Made by a program: the position numbers and the translations under genes. Below, piece after piece: positions 45,764 through 55,784 of a stretch of 64,000 bases of DNA. The notes beneath the pieces were generated by a model. It did no database searches. It saw only the letters and a list, made by a program, of their open reading frames with translations, and was not told the DNA's origin. Source of the DNA: Zhihengliuella flava (GTDB lineage: Bacteria > Actinomycetota > Actinomycetes > Actinomycetales > Micrococcaceae); contig NZ_JADOTZ010000001.1 in the NCBI RefSeq assembly GCF_015751895.1, positions 1,550,001 through 1,614,000 on the forward strand, read 5' to 3'. Positions within the stretch are counted from its first letter, which is position 1; every line of letters starts with the position of its first letter.

Positions 45764-46882
45764 CTAGCTCTGGCTGACCCCACGGTCCGCAATTTCCGTC
45801 GCCGCTTCCATATAGGACAACGCACCCGAGGAACTGCGATCATAAGTGATCACGGACTGTTGGTAGCTGGGCGCCTCGGAAATCCGCACGCTGCGCGGAA
45901 TAACCGCTTCAAGGACTTCATTCGGGAAGTGATTGCGGACTTCTTGGGCCACCTGGGCGGCGAGATTGGTCCGACCGTCATACATGGTCAACAAAATGGT
46001 GGAGACCACCAGTTCATCGTTGAGGTGTTTCTGAATCATCTCAATGTTCTTGAGCAGCTGACTCAGCCCCTCTAGCGCGTAGTATTCGCACTGGATGGGG
46101 ATCAACACCTCACGTGCAGCCACAAACGCATTGACGGTGAGCAAGCCGAGGCTGGGCGGGCAGTCAATGAAAACATAGTCCAGGCGCTCGAGGCCGTTCT
46201 GTTCACGGTACTTGCCATACTGCTCCAAGGCCCTGCGCAGTCGCTGTTCACGGGCGACCAAGGACACGAGCTCGATTTCGGCCCCTGCGAGGTCGATCGT
46301 GGCCGGAGCAACCACCAAGTGGTCTAGATCAGGACAGGGCGCGACGACGTCCTGGAGGGGCAGGTCGTTGATCAGCACGTCATAGATGCTGTCCACTTCG
46401 GAGTGGTGTTCAATGCCCAGGGCCGTAGAGGCGTTGCCCTGGGGGTCGATGTCCACCACCAAAACGTTGAGGCCGGCCTGAGCCAACGCTGCAGCGACGT
46501 TGACCGTCGTCGTCGTTTTGCCGACGCCGCCCTTCTGATTGCTGATGGTGAAGAATCGCGTCCGGTCAGGCTTGGGAAGCTCGCGACCTTTGAGACGCTC
46601 GCGCCGCTTGTTCTCATTGACCAGCTGGCTCGCCAGCGGGGTGCTTTCGTCCATGCTGTCCATCATGTTCGGAACCCGTGCCTTTAGTTGTTGATCTACC
46701 GATCCAGCCTCACGCAACCCGGTATGTGCTGCCGATGTTTCATGTGAAACATTCCCGATTCCATCGGAAACAACTGAATCAGGGTGATTCTTAGGGTGAT
46801 CTCTCCCTGAACCGACGGTCTCGTCTAACCCGGCTCCCCTGAGGGACGTGAACGACGGAATCCGTCCGCCATGTTCTTTCAC
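45764..46882 (-). CDS. parA: Chromosome-partitioning ATPase ParA
   Basis: Walker-type ATPase that moves ParB-parS complexes. It has 372 residues from a GTG behind GGGGAG. About 105 residues precede the ATPase core; the deviant Walker A KGGVGKTTT is at 117-125, VVDIDPQGNAS and VFIDCPPSLGLL follow. Shorter starts (Met73, Met74 or Met77) are possible, which matters because a parS-like site lies in codons 45-49. It is downstream of rsmG, 58 bases apart. Confidence 0.95.
   Translation of the reverse strand: MKEHGGRIPSFTSLRGAGLDETVGSGRDHPKNHPDSVVSDGIGNVSHETSAAHTGLREAGSVDQQLKARVPNMMDSMDESTPLASQLVNENKRRERLKGRELPKPDRTRFFTISNQKGGVGKTTTTVNVAAALAQAGLNVLVVDIDPQGNASTALGIEHHSEVDSIYDVLINDLPLQDVVAPCPDLDHLVVAPATIDLAGAEIELVSLVAREQRLRRALEQYGKYREQNGLERLDYVFIDCPPSLGLLTVNAFVAAREVLIPIQCEYYALEGLSQLLKNIEMIQKHLNDELVVSTILLTMYDGRTNLAAQVAQEVRNHFPNEVLEAVIPRSVRISEAPSYQQSVITYDRSSSGALSYMEAATEIADRGVSQS
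46736..46751. promoter_or_regulatory. parS: parS-like site 9 inside the parA 5' region
   Basis: TGTTTCATGTGAAACA differs from consensus at one central base. If the long parA start is right, it encodes Val-Ser-His-Glu-Thr; if a shorter start is used, it lies in the parA leader. Confidence 0.7.
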
Positions 46883-46940
46883 TCCGGGTGACTCCCCTCG
46901 ATGCAGTCAGTGGAAAGCTTCACTGGTACAGACTATCGGT

Positions 46941-47570
46941 TCACGCCTGCCCGACTGCGATACGCACAACCGTGGTCGGTTCCTCGAGAACATCAGCCCC
47001 AGCCGTCAGGACCTCCGTCTCTTTCGCCCCCAGTTTCTTGAGCACCTTCCTGGCCTTCTCGATCTCTTCCGCTGCGCTGCGTCCCTTAAGGGCCAACAGT
47101 TCTCCCCGGCCTTGCAATAACGGGATCGTCAGGTTCGCGAGCTTGTTCAGCGCAGACACCGCACGGGCCGTCACAACATCAACATCGACCTCATTAAAGA
47201 ACTGCTCGGACCTCCCGCGCAGGACGCGTACGTTCGTCAGCTCGAGATCCTCGATTACTTCGTTGAGCCAGATGCACCGACGCTCAAGGGGCTCAATCAA
47301 CGTCACCGCCACGTCCGGACGAGCGATCGCAAAGGTGAGCCCTGGAAGCCCGGCACCACTGCCGACATCGGCCACTGTGGCCTCACGATCAATGAGATCC
47401 GTGACGACGGCGCAGTTCAGTACGTGCCGACTCCACAGTCGAGGAACCTCCCGGGGTCCGAGAAGCCCCCTCTCAATGCCAGTGGTCGCCAGGTGTTCCA
47501 CGTAGCGCTCAGCGAGCGCCAAGCGCTCACCGAACACCTGCTCGGCCGCTGCGCGTTCCACCGCGGTCAT
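46941..47570 (-). CDS. rsmG: 16S rRNA (guanine-N7)-methyltransferase
   Basis: Methylates the 16S rRNA 530-loop guanine using SAM. It has 209 residues; the SAM site VADVGSGAGLPGLTFAI, the LIEPLERRCIWLNEV segment and VVTARAVSALNKL are family signatures. ATG follows GGAGGAG; an in-frame GTG five codons upstream is an alternative. Between jag and parA, as usual. Confidence 0.97.
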   Translation of the reverse strand: MTAVERAAAEQVFGERLALAERYVEHLATTGIERGLLGPREVPRLWSRHVLNCAVVTDLIDREATVADVGSGAGLPGLTFAIARPDVAVTLIEPLERRCIWLNEVIEDLELTNVRVLRGRSEQFFNEVDVDVVTARAVSALNKLANLTIPLLQGRGELLALKGRSAAEEIEKARKVLKKLGAKETEVLTAGADVLEEPTTVVRIAVGQA

Positions 47571-47677
47571 CGCGTACTCCTCCACTGCTGCCCCTTCCGG
47601 CTGCCGGGCCGTCCAGCGCCCGGATGATGAACCGAAAACGGGCGGCCTCACGGACCGCCCGTTCCTTCGGATGAAGA

Positions 47678-48193
47678 TTACTCTGCTGGCATGACGACGA
47701 CGTGCCGCTTGGCGCCCTCGCCCTCAGACTCACTGTGCAGTCCACGGTCAGCTACGACGTCGTGTACTTGCTTGCGCTCGTAGGCGCTCATGGGCTGCAA
47801 CGCAACGCTGTCTCCACTGTCCTTAACCTTCGCGATGGCCTGCTCAGCCATCCGCTCCAGTTCTGCGGTGCGCCCCTGCCGGTAACCGAGAATGTCCAGC
47901 ATAAGCCGGGACCGGTTGCCCGTCTGCGTCAACACAGCCAGCCGCGTCAGCTCCTGCAGAGCTTCCAAGCCCGCTCCATCACGGCCGATCAGCTCGCGCA
48001 GAGCTGACTCGTCGCCCTCCTCCTGGACAATGGAAAGGTGCGTGCGCCCACCACGGACTTCGATGTCGATGTCACCATCGATGTCTGCAATGTCCAGCAA
48101 TTCTTCGAGGTAGTCGGCGGCGATGTCGCCCTCTTCCTCGGCGCGTGACCCGGCTGCCTGCTCAACCGCGGCGTTGTCCTGTGCGTGAGTCAT
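47678..48193 (-). CDS. jag: Jag/KhpB family RNA-binding protein (KH-R3H)
   Basis: It has 171 residues. A KH domain with LIGRDGAGLEALQELTRLAV (the GxxG loop is GRDGAG) is followed by an R3H domain ending QPMSAYERKQVHDVVAD, with the Arg-x3-His of R3H. The SEGEGAKRHVVVMPAE tail is typical. Two bases from yidC, so cotranscribed. Probably a post-transcriptional regulator of cell division and envelope genes. Confidence 0.95.
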   Translation of the reverse strand: MTHAQDNAAVEQAAGSRAEEEGDIAADYLEELLDIADIDGDIDIEVRGGRTHLSIVQEEGDESALRELIGRDGAGLEALQELTRLAVLTQTGNRSRLMLDILGYRQGRTAELERMAEQAIAKVKDSGDSVALQPMSAYERKQVHDVVADRGLHSESEGEGAKRHVVVMPAE

Positions 48194-48195
48194 GG

Positions 48196-49164
48196 CTACT
48201 TCTTCCTGCGATTCTTCCGTGCCGGCTGCTGACGCTGGCCCTTCGGCTGCTCCGGCACAGCCGCCTCGTCCTCCTCAGAGGGCTTCTTGTGCTTCTCGTG
48301 AATGGGCGGCAGGCCCTTCGCGGCGCGGCGGGCGTTGAGCTCCTTCTCCGCTTCGGAGCCCGGCGTCGGGTTGCGGCGAATGATGTAGTACTGCTGGCCC
48401 AACGTCCACAGGTTGGTCGCGGTCCAGTAGATGAGAACACCCAGCGGGAAGTTGATGCCGCCGATACCGAACACGAGCGGAAGAATGTAGAGCATCATCT
48501 TCTGCTGCTGCATGAAGGGGCCCTCGAGGGCTTCCTTGGTCATGTTCTTCGTCATGATCTGCTTCTGCGTGATGAACTGCGAAGCGACCATGGCCAGAAT
48601 CATGATGATCGAGATGATGATGACGCTGACATTGGGCGAACCCGAATTGAACGTGCCGAGGAAGGTTTCCGACAGTCCCGCGCCGAAGATCGACGAGTCG
48701 GCAAAGTGGTGCGTCTGCTCCACGGTCAGCGCACCAACTCGCTCGTTCGCCTCGGAGGCGCCGCGCGCACCGTTCAGCGAGTGGAACAGGGCGAAGAAGA
48801 ACGGCATCTGAATGAGCAGCGGCAGGCAGGAGGACAGCGGGTTCGTCTTGTGCCGCTTGAACAGTTCCCGCTGCTCGGCGAGCATCGCCTGCTGGGAGAC
48901 CTGATCCTTCTTGCCCTTGTACTTCGCCTGCAGTTTGCGCAGGTCAGGCTGTAGCGCCTGCATGGCTCGCTGGGCCTTGATCTGCTTGACGAATACTGGG
49001 ATCAGCGCGGCGCGGATGATCAACACCAACACCACAATCGACAAGGTCCAGTTCCAGCCAGACGTTGCATCGAACCCGATCGCCGTCAGCATTTGATGGC
49101 AGATCCGCAGCACCCAAGTGACCACCATCTGGAATGGCCACAAGATTGTGTCGAAGAATCCCAT
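48196..49164 (-). CDS. yidC: Membrane protein insertase YidC
   Basis: It inserts membrane proteins with or without Sec. It has 322 residues. Helices surround a hydrophilic groove with Arg in VLIIRAALIPVFVKQ; a charged loop (KLQAKYKGKKDQVSQQ) and LLIQMPFFFALF follow. GVLIYWTATNLWTLGQQYYI closes the core. A Lys/Arg-rich tail may contact ribosomes. Its ATG overlaps the yidD stop (TAATG). Confidence 0.97.
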   Translation of the reverse strand: MGFFDTILWPFQMVVTWVLRICHQMLTAIGFDATSGWNWTLSIVVLVLIIRAALIPVFVKQIKAQRAMQALQPDLRKLQAKYKGKKDQVSQQAMLAEQRELFKRHKTNPLSSCLPLLIQMPFFFALFHSLNGARGASEANERVGALTVEQTHHFADSSIFGAGLSETFLGTFNSGSPNVSVIIISIIMILAMVASQFITQKQIMTKNMTKEALEGPFMQQQKMMLYILPLVFGIGGINFPLGVLIYWTATNLWTLGQQYYIIRRNPTPGSEAEKELNARRAAKGLPPIHEKHKKPSEEDEAAVPEQPKGQRQQPARKNRRKK

Positions 49165-49574
49165 TACTCGTTAGCTCCTTGTGCCGCGTCAGCGGCGCGC
49201 TCGTCATCATCCGGCGGAATCGGCGGATGGTTCAACACCATAATCTTGGGCACTTTGCCCTCCGGCCAAATCCGTCCGCCCGGCGGTACATGGTCAATCC
49301 CGCCATGGCTCATCGGATTGCATCGCAGGATGCGCCACGTCGAGTACGCGACCCCTTTGACGGCGCCGTGGACGGTCACCGCTTCGAGGGCATACGCCGA
49401 ACAGCTGGGAAAGTACTTGCACACGTCGCCATAGAGCGGCGAGATCAGCTTCCGGTACAGCTTGAGGAAGCCAATCAACAGGTTGCGGGGAATGTCCACG
49501 ATGAAACGGACGACGCCGCCACCTGGCAGCTCCGGCTGCGTGCCCACCGCGCCTCGTGCTACGGGATTAGCCAC
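49164..49574 (-). CDS. yidD: Membrane protein insertion efficiency factor YidD
   Basis: It has 136 residues. [35 protein letters not shown] and [17 protein letters not shown] contain the three conserved cysteines of the family. An N-terminal amphipathic helix should bind the inner membrane. GTG start overlaps rnpA by 8 bases. Confidence 0.96.
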   Translation of the reverse strand: MANPVARGAVGTQPELPGGGVVRFIVDIPRNLLIGFLKLYRKLISPLYGDVCKYFPSCSAYALEAVTVHGAVKGVAYSTWRILRCNPMSHGGIDHVPPGGRIWPEGKVPKIMVLNHPPIPPDDDERAADAAQGANE

Positions 49575-49956
49575 CGGAGGACCCCGATGTCACCGCGACG
49601 CTTCGAGCCTGCTTCTTGCGAGCCGCAGCGGTTGCTGCGCCCACTGCTGAGGCAACCTCTGCCTCCAGCACCGTAAACGGAGCCGCCGCCGACGCAGGCA
49701 AGGCGCGGACGACGACGTCGTACTCCCGCGGGTACTTCCGCAGCAATTGGGCGCTGATGGCGCGCAACCGCCGCTTGACCAAATTGCGGTGTACGGCATT
49801 GCCGACGGCCTTGGAGACGATGAAGCCGAACCGGCTGGGCTGGTCTTGGCGAAAGTGTGCATATAGCACGACGTTCCGGCGCCCCATCCGGGCGCCGGAA
49901 CGTACGGTGCTTTGGAAGTCCTGAGACGAACGCACCCGGTGAGCTTGAGGCAACAT
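49567..49956 (-). CDS. rnpA: Ribonuclease P protein component
   Basis: It processes the 5' ends of tRNAs with the RNase P RNA. It has 129 residues. [24 protein letters not shown] is the RNP signature, and [20 protein letters not shown] the N-terminal strand region. The last 25 residues are a basic Ala/Ser-rich extension. Directly after rpmH. Confidence 0.97.
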   Translation of the reverse strand: MLPQAHRVRSSQDFQSTVRSGARMGRRNVVLYAHFRQDQPSRFGFIVSKAVGNAVHRNLVKRRLRAISAQLLRKYPREYDVVVRALPASAAAPFTVLEAEVASAVGAATAAARKKQARSVAVTSGSSGG

Positions 49957-50018
49957 GGCGATCAGCCTGCTGTTCCAGCTAGAAAATCGGGGCGACGGTC
50001 ACAGGACGGCTGCCCGAT

Positions 50019-50156
50019 TTAGGCAGACAGTGCGCTGCGGCCCTTGTTGCGGCGGGCAGCCATGATGGCGCGGCCGGCGCGGGTACGCATACGAAGACGG
50101 AAGCCGTGCTTCTTGGCACGACGGCGGTTATTCGGCTGAAAAGTCCGCTTGCTCAC
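50019..50156 (-). CDS. rpmH: 50S ribosomal protein L34
   Basis: It has 45 residues. [20 protein letters not shown] then [19 protein letters not shown] are the universal L34 sequence. GTG start. It is the first gene of the leftward rpmH-rnpA-yidD-yidC-jag-rsmG-parA array and marks the left edge of the dnaA intergenic region. Confidence 0.98.
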   Translation of the reverse strand: MSKRTFQPNNRRRAKKHGFRLRMRTRAGRAIMAARRNKGRSALSA

Positions 50157-50722
50157 AGTAGTAACTCCAAGACGATCAGGTGATGCGCCTTAACCCGTTG
50201 CTACAGGGGGAAGAACAGGCTGACGCTCTTATATTCGCGTCCCGTTCCCTAGATCATCGCCGCCGACCAGCCAGCAGATCGCGGCAGTCAGGGCACAAGA
50301 ATCCAGTAGAAACGGAAGCACAGGACTAAATAACGATAGGCGTGATGGAGGACCCCCGTCAAATGAGACCGGCAGTGTCCTCTAGCACATCAGCTGCGGG
50401 AAGTGGTGGAACCAGTAGTTGATCCCATCGTAGGTGCCCTCTGACTGGGAAGTCCACATCATGTGAACTGAAAATCCACAGGTGTGGAGGGGTGCGGCCC
50501 GTTGTTGCGTCGCCTCCAGTCCTCCGAGACGAGTTGTCCCCAGTCATGACGGGGGATCTGGGGAATCTGTGGATTGCGGCACGCGAGGCGCAGAGTCAGC
50601 GCGAGTTATCCACTACCTGTGAATAAAACTGTGGATATCGGCTACAGTTGATCTCCCTGACGTCGGCGCGTCCGACCTCAGGGACGAATCATGAGCCGCC
50701 ACGCGAAGGGACCGACCGCACC
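50157..50722. other. oriC: oriC, left part: rpmH-dnaA intergenic region
   Basis: 566 bases without a gene. Near dnaA lie DnaA-box-like words: AAATCCACA (50472-50480), TGTGGATTG (50569-50577), TTATCCACT (50606-50614), TGTGAATAA (50618-50626) and TGTGGATAT (50630-50638). A TACAGT (50643-50648) could be the dnaA -10 element, so boxes overlap the dnaA promoter, consistent with autoregulation. A TATAAG on the minus strand (50228-50233) may serve rpmH. Confidence 0.75.
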
Positions 50723-52258
50723 GTGACCACGGACGCAGACTCCAATCTCACTTCCCAGTGGCGCGAGGTGGTGGATCTCATCAAGCAAAACACCGAGGTC
50801 ACCCCCAGGAATCGAGCCTTCATTGAGCTCGCCAAGCCCCAAGGCCTGATCGGAACCACTCTGCTGGTGGCCGTCCCCAATGACCTGACCCGGGACATGC
50901 TGCAGACCAAGCTGAAGGACCCTCTGAGCGTGGCCCTGCGCGCGGTGTTTCAAGCGGAGATCGGGACGGCGTTCAGCGTCGATGCCTCGATGGAGTTGCA
51001 GCCAGAGGCACCGAGTGAGCCCGCCGAAGCTGAGGACGTCGATCCGCTCGGTCCGCCGGAGACCCCGGAGGAGGCTGTGGTCGCCGAGGCCCCCGCAATC
51101 TCCAAAGCGGCCGATCAGCACGAGGTGCTGCAGAGCGTTGCCCGAGCCCGGCAGGATAAGGAGCATGGCCCCCGCAACAAGCCGATCCCTGTTCCGACGC
51201 CGCCGTCGAACTCACAGGAGATTGGCCGGCTCAACCCGAAGTACATCTTCGAAACGTTCGTGATTGGCGCCTCTAACCGGTTCGCGCATGCGGCGGCCGC
51301 CGCAGTGGCCGAGGGGCCAGCCAAGGCCTACAACCCGCTGTTCATCTATGGTGAGTCCGGCCTCGGCAAGACGCACCTGCTGCACGCCATTGGCCACTAC
51401 GCTCGGCACCTGTTCAACGGCATCCGGGTGCGCTACGTCAACTCGGAAGAGTTCACGAACGACTTCATCAATTCCATTCGCGACGATGAAGGAACGAGCT
51501 TCAAGCAGACCTACCGCAACGTGGACATCCTGCTCATTGATGACATCCAGTTCCTGGCGAACAAGGACGCGACGCAGGAAGAGTTCTTCCATACCTTCAA
51601 TGCGCTCTACAACGACAACAAGCAGGTCGTCATCACCTCCGACCTACCGCCCAAGCAATTGGCCGGGTTCGAAAGCCGGATGCGTTCGCGCTTTGAGTGG
51701 GGCTTGATCACGGACATTCAGCCGCCTGAGCTGGAAACGCGCATCGCCATTCTGCGGAAGAAGGCGGAGGCCGAGGGTCTGCGCGCGCCCGATGACGTGA
51801 TGGAGTACATCGCCTCGAAGATCTCCACCAACATCCGCGAGCTCGAGGGCGCCCTCATTCGCGTCACCGCTTTCGCCTCACTCAACAATCAGCCGGTGGA
51901 TATGGCGTTGGCCGAATCCGTCCTGAAGGATCTCATCACCGACGAGGACGCCCAGGAGATCACCTCGCAGGCGATCATCGCCCAGACGGCGGAGTACTTC
52001 GGCCTCTCCATCGAAGAGCTCAACAGCAAGTCCAGGACGCGCACCCTGGTCACGGCACGGCAGATTGCCATGTACCTCCTGCGCGAGCTGACGGACCTGT
52101 CCTTGCCCAAGATCGGCGCGGAACTCGGCGGACGTGACCACACCACGGTCATCCATGCTGATCGGAAGATTCGCGATCTCATGGCCGAGCGCCGTTCGGT
52201 GTTCAACCAGGTCACCGAGCTGACCAATCGCATCAAACAACAGCAACGCAAGGGCTGA
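50723..52258 (+). CDS. dnaA: Chromosomal replication initiator protein DnaA
   Basis: ATP-dependent initiator that melts oriC. It has 511 residues. Domain I (to about 90) is followed by an acidic Pro/Glu-rich domain II. Domain III has [20 protein letters not shown] (Walker A), [13 protein letters not shown] (Walker B) and the arginine finger region [10 protein letters not shown]; domain IV has [19 protein letters not shown]. The GTG chosen has AAGGGA 12 bases before it; upstream in-frame codons lie in the box-rich region. Confidence 0.98.
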   Translation: MTTDADSNLTSQWREVVDLIKQNTEVTPRNRAFIELAKPQGLIGTTLLVAVPNDLTRDMLQTKLKDPLSVALRAVFQAEIGTAFSVDASMELQPEAPSEPAEAEDVDPLGPPETPEEAVVAEAPAISKAADQHEVLQSVARARQDKEHGPRNKPIPVPTPPSNSQEIGRLNPKYIFETFVIGASNRFAHAAAAAVAEGPAKAYNPLFIYGESGLGKTHLLHAIGHYARHLFNGIRVRYVNSEEFTNDFINSIRDDEGTSFKQTYRNVDILLIDDIQFLANKDATQEEFFHTFNALYNDNKQVVITSDLPPKQLAGFESRMRSRFEWGLITDIQPPELETRIAILRKKAEAEGLRAPDDVMEYIASKISTNIRELEGALIRVTAFASLNNQPVDMALAESVLKDLITDEDAQEITSQAIIAQTAEYFGLSIEELNSKSRTRTLVTARQIAMYLLRELTDLSLPKIGAELGGRDHTTVIHADRKIRDLMAERRSVFNQVTELTNRIKQQQRKG

Positions 52259-52658
52259 CGGCGCCCAATAATCACACCTGTGGATAACTCTGTGGATTGT
52301 TAAGTGGACGGTCGCGCAAACCTGCGCATAAGTCCCAGGGGTCCTGTGGAGGCCTTAAACGACGCGGATTTTTGCCCACAACCTGTCCCCCACCCTCACC
52401 GGAGGCGACCCACATCTTGTCAACACCCGACTTCGGCGTGGGCGAACGGATGGACCTAGTTATCCACAGAATCCACACGGGTTGTTAACACTACGAACCC
52501 CTTAATCAAAGCTCCCAGATAACAAGTTCCCCCACGCCATCCATCCACCCTCAGGCTTCCCCCAGATCATCCCGAGGCGATATCGCAGACCCCGGCGTTC
52601 GGGCTAAGCTTGCAGTCGAAGACTTGTCATTACCTTGCTGTGAAAGGCGGATCGCTAC
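52259..52658. other. oriC: oriC, right part: dnaA-dnaN intergenic region
   Basis: 400 bases without a gene. Two exact DnaA boxes: TGTGGATAA (52279-52287, minus orientation) and TTATCCACA (52460-52468); near matches TGTGGATTG (52291-52299) and GAATCCACA (52469-52477). AT-rich sequence follows at about 52484-52525 (TTGTTAACACTACG to TAATCAAAG), a likely unwinding element. Confidence 0.8.
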
Positions 52659-53783
52659 GTGAAGTTCAGTGTTGAAAGAGACGTGCTGGCGGAAGCTGTC
52701 TCCTGGACTGCCCGTTCGCTCTCCCAACGTCCGCCCTCTCCCGTCCTCGCTGGCATCCTCATCACGGCAGAATCCGGCACCGTCACCTTGGCGGGATTCG
52801 ACTACGAGATTTCTGCTCGTCTCGAAATTCCAGCGGACGTCGCTGAGGAAGGCACCATCCTGGTTTCCGGCAAGCTTCTTGCGGAGATCACACGAAGCCT
52901 TCCCCAAGCCCAAGTCACTCTCGAGACTGAGGGTTCTAAGGTCCAGGTCGCTTGCGGCCGAAGCCGTTTTAACCTCTCCACGATGCCAGTAACTGAGTAC
53001 CCGGACCTACCGAACCTGCCCGACGTCGCCGGCGTCGTTGATGGCGAGGCCTTCGCCCAGGCTGTTTCGCAAGTGATTGTGGCCGCCTCCAAGGACGACA
53101 CTTTGCCTGTCCTGACCGGCGTCAAAATGGAGATCGAGGATGACCTGATCACGTTCTTGGCTACGGACCGTTACCGCCTCGCTATGCGTGAAGTCTCGTG
53201 GCGTCCGCATACCCCGGGGATCTCCACCTCGGCACTCGTGAAAGCCAAGACCCTCAGTGAAGTCGCCAAAACTCTGGCTGGATCTGGGGATCTGAACATC
53301 GCCCTCAGCGACGGCAGCGACCTGATCGGATTCCAGAGCGGAAATCGCCGCACCACCTCACTGCTTGTCGATGGCGACTACCCCAAGATTCGCTCCCTCT
53401 TCCCGGACAACACGCCAATTCATGCCACCGTCGCGACGCAATCGCTCATCGAGGTCGTTCGGCGTGTGTCTGTCGTTGCTGAGCGGAACACGCCGGTACG
53501 TCTTGCCTTTACCGATGGCCAGCTGACCCTCGATGCGGGCACAGGCGAGGACGCCAAAGCGGAGGAGAGCATTGAGGCGCACCTCGATGGGGAGGACATC
53601 ACGGTTGCCTTCAATCCCGCGTACCTCAGCGAGGGCCTCAACGCCTTCAACAGCGAATTCGTCCGCTTCTCCTTCACCTCAGCCCCGAAGCCGGCCATGC
53701 TGACAGCTCAGGATTCACTCGAAGGCTCCGACTCGGACGCGTACCGCTATCTGGTGATGCCCGTCCGCCTGCCCAACAGCTAA
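52659..53783 (+). CDS. dnaN: DNA polymerase III sliding clamp (beta subunit)
   Basis: It has 374 residues with three clamp domains. MKFSVERDVLAEAVSWTARS, LPVLTGVKMEIEDDLITFLATDRYRLA and the final YLVMPVRLPNS are standard. GTG start. Order dnaA-dnaN-recF-dciA-gyrB-gyrA is the conserved origin cluster. Confidence 0.98.
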   Translation: MKFSVERDVLAEAVSWTARSLSQRPPSPVLAGILITAESGTVTLAGFDYEISARLEIPADVAEEGTILVSGKLLAEITRSLPQAQVTLETEGSKVQVACGRSRFNLSTMPVTEYPDLPNLPDVAGVVDGEAFAQAVSQVIVAASKDDTLPVLTGVKMEIEDDLITFLATDRYRLAMREVSWRPHTPGISTSALVKAKTLSEVAKTLAGSGDLNIALSDGSDLIGFQSGNRRTTSLLVDGDYPKIRSLFPDNTPIHATVATQSLIEVVRRVSVVAERNTPVRLAFTDGQLTLDAGTGEDAKAEESIEAHLDGEDITVAFNPAYLSEGLNAFNSEFVRFSFTSAPKPAMLTAQDSLEGSDSDAYRYLVMPVRLPNS

Positions 53784-53798
53784 TTCTGCGATCCGAGC

Positions 53799-55034
53799 GT
53801 GTACATTTCCCACCTCTCGCTCACAGACTTCCGGAGTTACGCCCAAGCAGACCTCGAGCTCTCCCCCGGAACCACCATTTTGGTGGGGTCAAACGGAGTC
53901 GGCAAAACCAACGTTGCCGAGGCCATGGGCTACTTGGCTACCCTGTCCTCCCACCGGGTAACCTCCGACAGCGCGCTGCTGCGCTTTGGCACCGAGCGCG
54001 CCTTGGTGCGGGCACAGGTCGTGCGGGGAAACCAAGTCACCTCGCTTGAGCTCGAAATCACGCGCGGGAAGAACAATCGGGTCCGCATCAATCGCGCCCA
54101 TCCAGTCCGCGCTCGCGATGTGCTGGGGATCGTCAAAACCGTTTTGTTTGCCCCCGAAGACTTGGCGCTCGTGAAGTCGGATCCGTCTTTTCGGCGGCGG
54201 TTCCTCGATGACCTGCTCGTGATTTTGCAGCCACATCAGGCCGCCACCCGCAGCGACTATGAGCGGGTGCTGCGTCAACGCAATGCCTTGCTCAAATCGG
54301 CGCGATCCGCGGGCAAACTGACCGCAACGCATGAGGCGACGTTGGACGTGTGGGATCAACACCTCGCCCAGGCTGGAGCGCGCGTGCTGCGTGGGCGGTT
54401 CGATGTGCTACACGCCCTGCGGGAACCTCTAGCCTCCGCTTATGCGTCCTTGACTGACGGCAGCAAGATCGCTTCCGCGCATTATCGTTCGACGGTGGTG
54501 GGCGAGGTGGATGAGGACGGCGAATCCTCCGCAGACACGCAGGAACCGAACGGTCTTCTCGACGTGTCCACCCAAGACCTTGAAGAACGAATTCGTACCG
54601 CGCTGGCCGCCAAGCGCAAACAGGAAGTCGAACGCGGAATGACCCTGGTGGGCCCCCACCGTGATGAGTTGGCCCTCGAGCTCGGAGGCGTTCCAGCCAA
54701 GGGCTATGCCTCCCACGGCGAGACGTGGTCTCTGGCCCTCGCGCTGCGCTTGGCCTCGTACCAAGCCATGCTCGACGACGATCCGACGGAGGGTGCAGGG
54801 CCCATCTTGATCCTCGACGATGTGTTTGCCGAACTCGATGCAGAGCGCCGCGCCCGACTAGCCCACGTGGTGACTCACGCAGAACAAGTGCTTGTCACGG
54901 CCGCCGTGGACGAGGACGTTCCCGATGAGCTCAAGGGGCATGTTCTGCGCGTCACGCCGGGGCAGATTCAGCCTGTTTCCTCGGCTTCCTCCGCGGAAGC
55001 GCCAGCCCAGGGCACGGGCGACGAGCCAGCATGA
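53799..55034 (+). CDS. recF: DNA repair protein RecF
   Basis: SMC-like ATPase that loads RecA at gaps. It has 411 residues. LTDFRSYAQADLELSPGTTI, then VGSNGVGKTNVAEAMGYLA (Walker A), the signature SHGETWSLALALRLASYQ and Walker B ILDDVFAELDAERR are present. GTG start, 15 bases after dnaN. Overlaps the next gene (ATGA). Confidence 0.97.
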   Translation: MYISHLSLTDFRSYAQADLELSPGTTILVGSNGVGKTNVAEAMGYLATLSSHRVTSDSALLRFGTERALVRAQVVRGNQVTSLELEITRGKNNRVRINRAHPVRARDVLGIVKTVLFAPEDLALVKSDPSFRRRFLDDLLVILQPHQAATRSDYERVLRQRNALLKSARSAGKLTATHEATLDVWDQHLAQAGARVLRGRFDVLHALREPLASAYASLTDGSKIASAHYRSTVVGEVDEDGESSADTQEPNGLLDVSTQDLEERIRTALAAKRKQEVERGMTLVGPHRDELALELGGVPAKGYASHGETWSLALALRLASYQAMLDDDPTEGAGPILILDDVFAELDAERRARLAHVVTHAEQVLVTAAVDEDVPDELKGHVLRVTPGQIQPVSSASSAEAPAQGTGDEPA

Positions 55035-55609
55035 ATCGAGATCGCGACGAGGTGCAGGCGCTGACGCCACATCAGGCGAGCGCAGATCCCGAGTTCGACG
55101 CCGCTCACGCCATGCTCAACCGCATGAGGCTCATTGCGGAGTCCCGCGGCGAGGCACGAATCGACGCGAAGCGGGCCGCGGCGATCGCGGACCGGCAGGC
55201 CGCGGCTCGCGCACAGCGAGCCCAACGGACGGAATCGGCGATGTACGACAACGGGCGAGATCCGCTCGGCATCGGTGCCGTGATGGACCGCCTCGTGCGC
55301 AACCGCGGGTGGACGTCCCCGGTGGCCGTGGGATCGGTGTTGACCGAATGGGATGCGCTGGTCGGACCGCAGGTCGCGGCCCATTGCCGCCCGGAGAGCT
55401 TTGAGGCCAGCACCGTCGTTGTGCGCTGTGATTCGAGCAGCTGGGCGACGCAACTGCGCCTCCTGAGCCACAATCTGCTGAAGACCTTTGACGAGAAGCT
55501 GGGTCACGGCGTCGTGACGTCCATCCAGGTTCTGGGCCCGCAGGCGCCGTCGTGGCGCAGAGGCCGCCGGACCGTCCAAGGACGCGGCCCGCGAGACACA
55601 TACGGGTAG
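55031..55609 (+). CDS. DciA-type helicase loader (DUF721)
   Basis: It has 192 residues. The C-terminal half (VLTEWDALVGPQVAAHCRPE, then VVVRCDSSSWATQLRLLSHNLL) is the KH-like DUF721/DciA domain, known to help load DnaB in bacteria without DnaC. The N-terminal half is a charged helix. The ATGA overlap with recF indicates cotranslation. No DnaC-type loader is in the window, which agrees with DciA serving the dnaB encoded here. Confidence 0.9.
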   Translation: MNRDRDEVQALTPHQASADPEFDAAHAMLNRMRLIAESRGEARIDAKRAAAIADRQAAARAQRAQRTESAMYDNGRDPLGIGAVMDRLVRNRGWTSPVAVGSVLTEWDALVGPQVAAHCRPESFEASTVVVRCDSSSWATQLRLLSHNLLKTFDEKLGHGVVTSIQVLGPQAPSWRRGRRTVQGRGPRDTYG

Positions 55610-55744
55610 CAGCATGCACCACGTCATTACATGTTGGCATTGGCATAAAAACGCTGCGCCGTCTCTGAGGGCCGCACCGAGGCCAACATAGACACCCTCA
55701 TTCGACGGGTATCGGGCGTTTCTGGGCCGGTTTTTTCGCCTCTA

Positions 55745-55784
55745 GCGGCCTATTCGTGGTGCAGAGCACCCATGAATAGGCCGC
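55745..55784. promoter_or_regulatory. Long hairpin overlapping the gyrB promoter
   Basis: Arms gcggcctattcgtggtgc and gcacccatgaataggccgc match except at two positions, forming a stem of about 18 bp with a 3-base loop. The right arm covers the -35 position of the putative gyrB promoter with -10 TAGAAT (55792-55797). It may end the dciA transcript, or act as a cruciform or attenuator. Confidence 0.6.
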
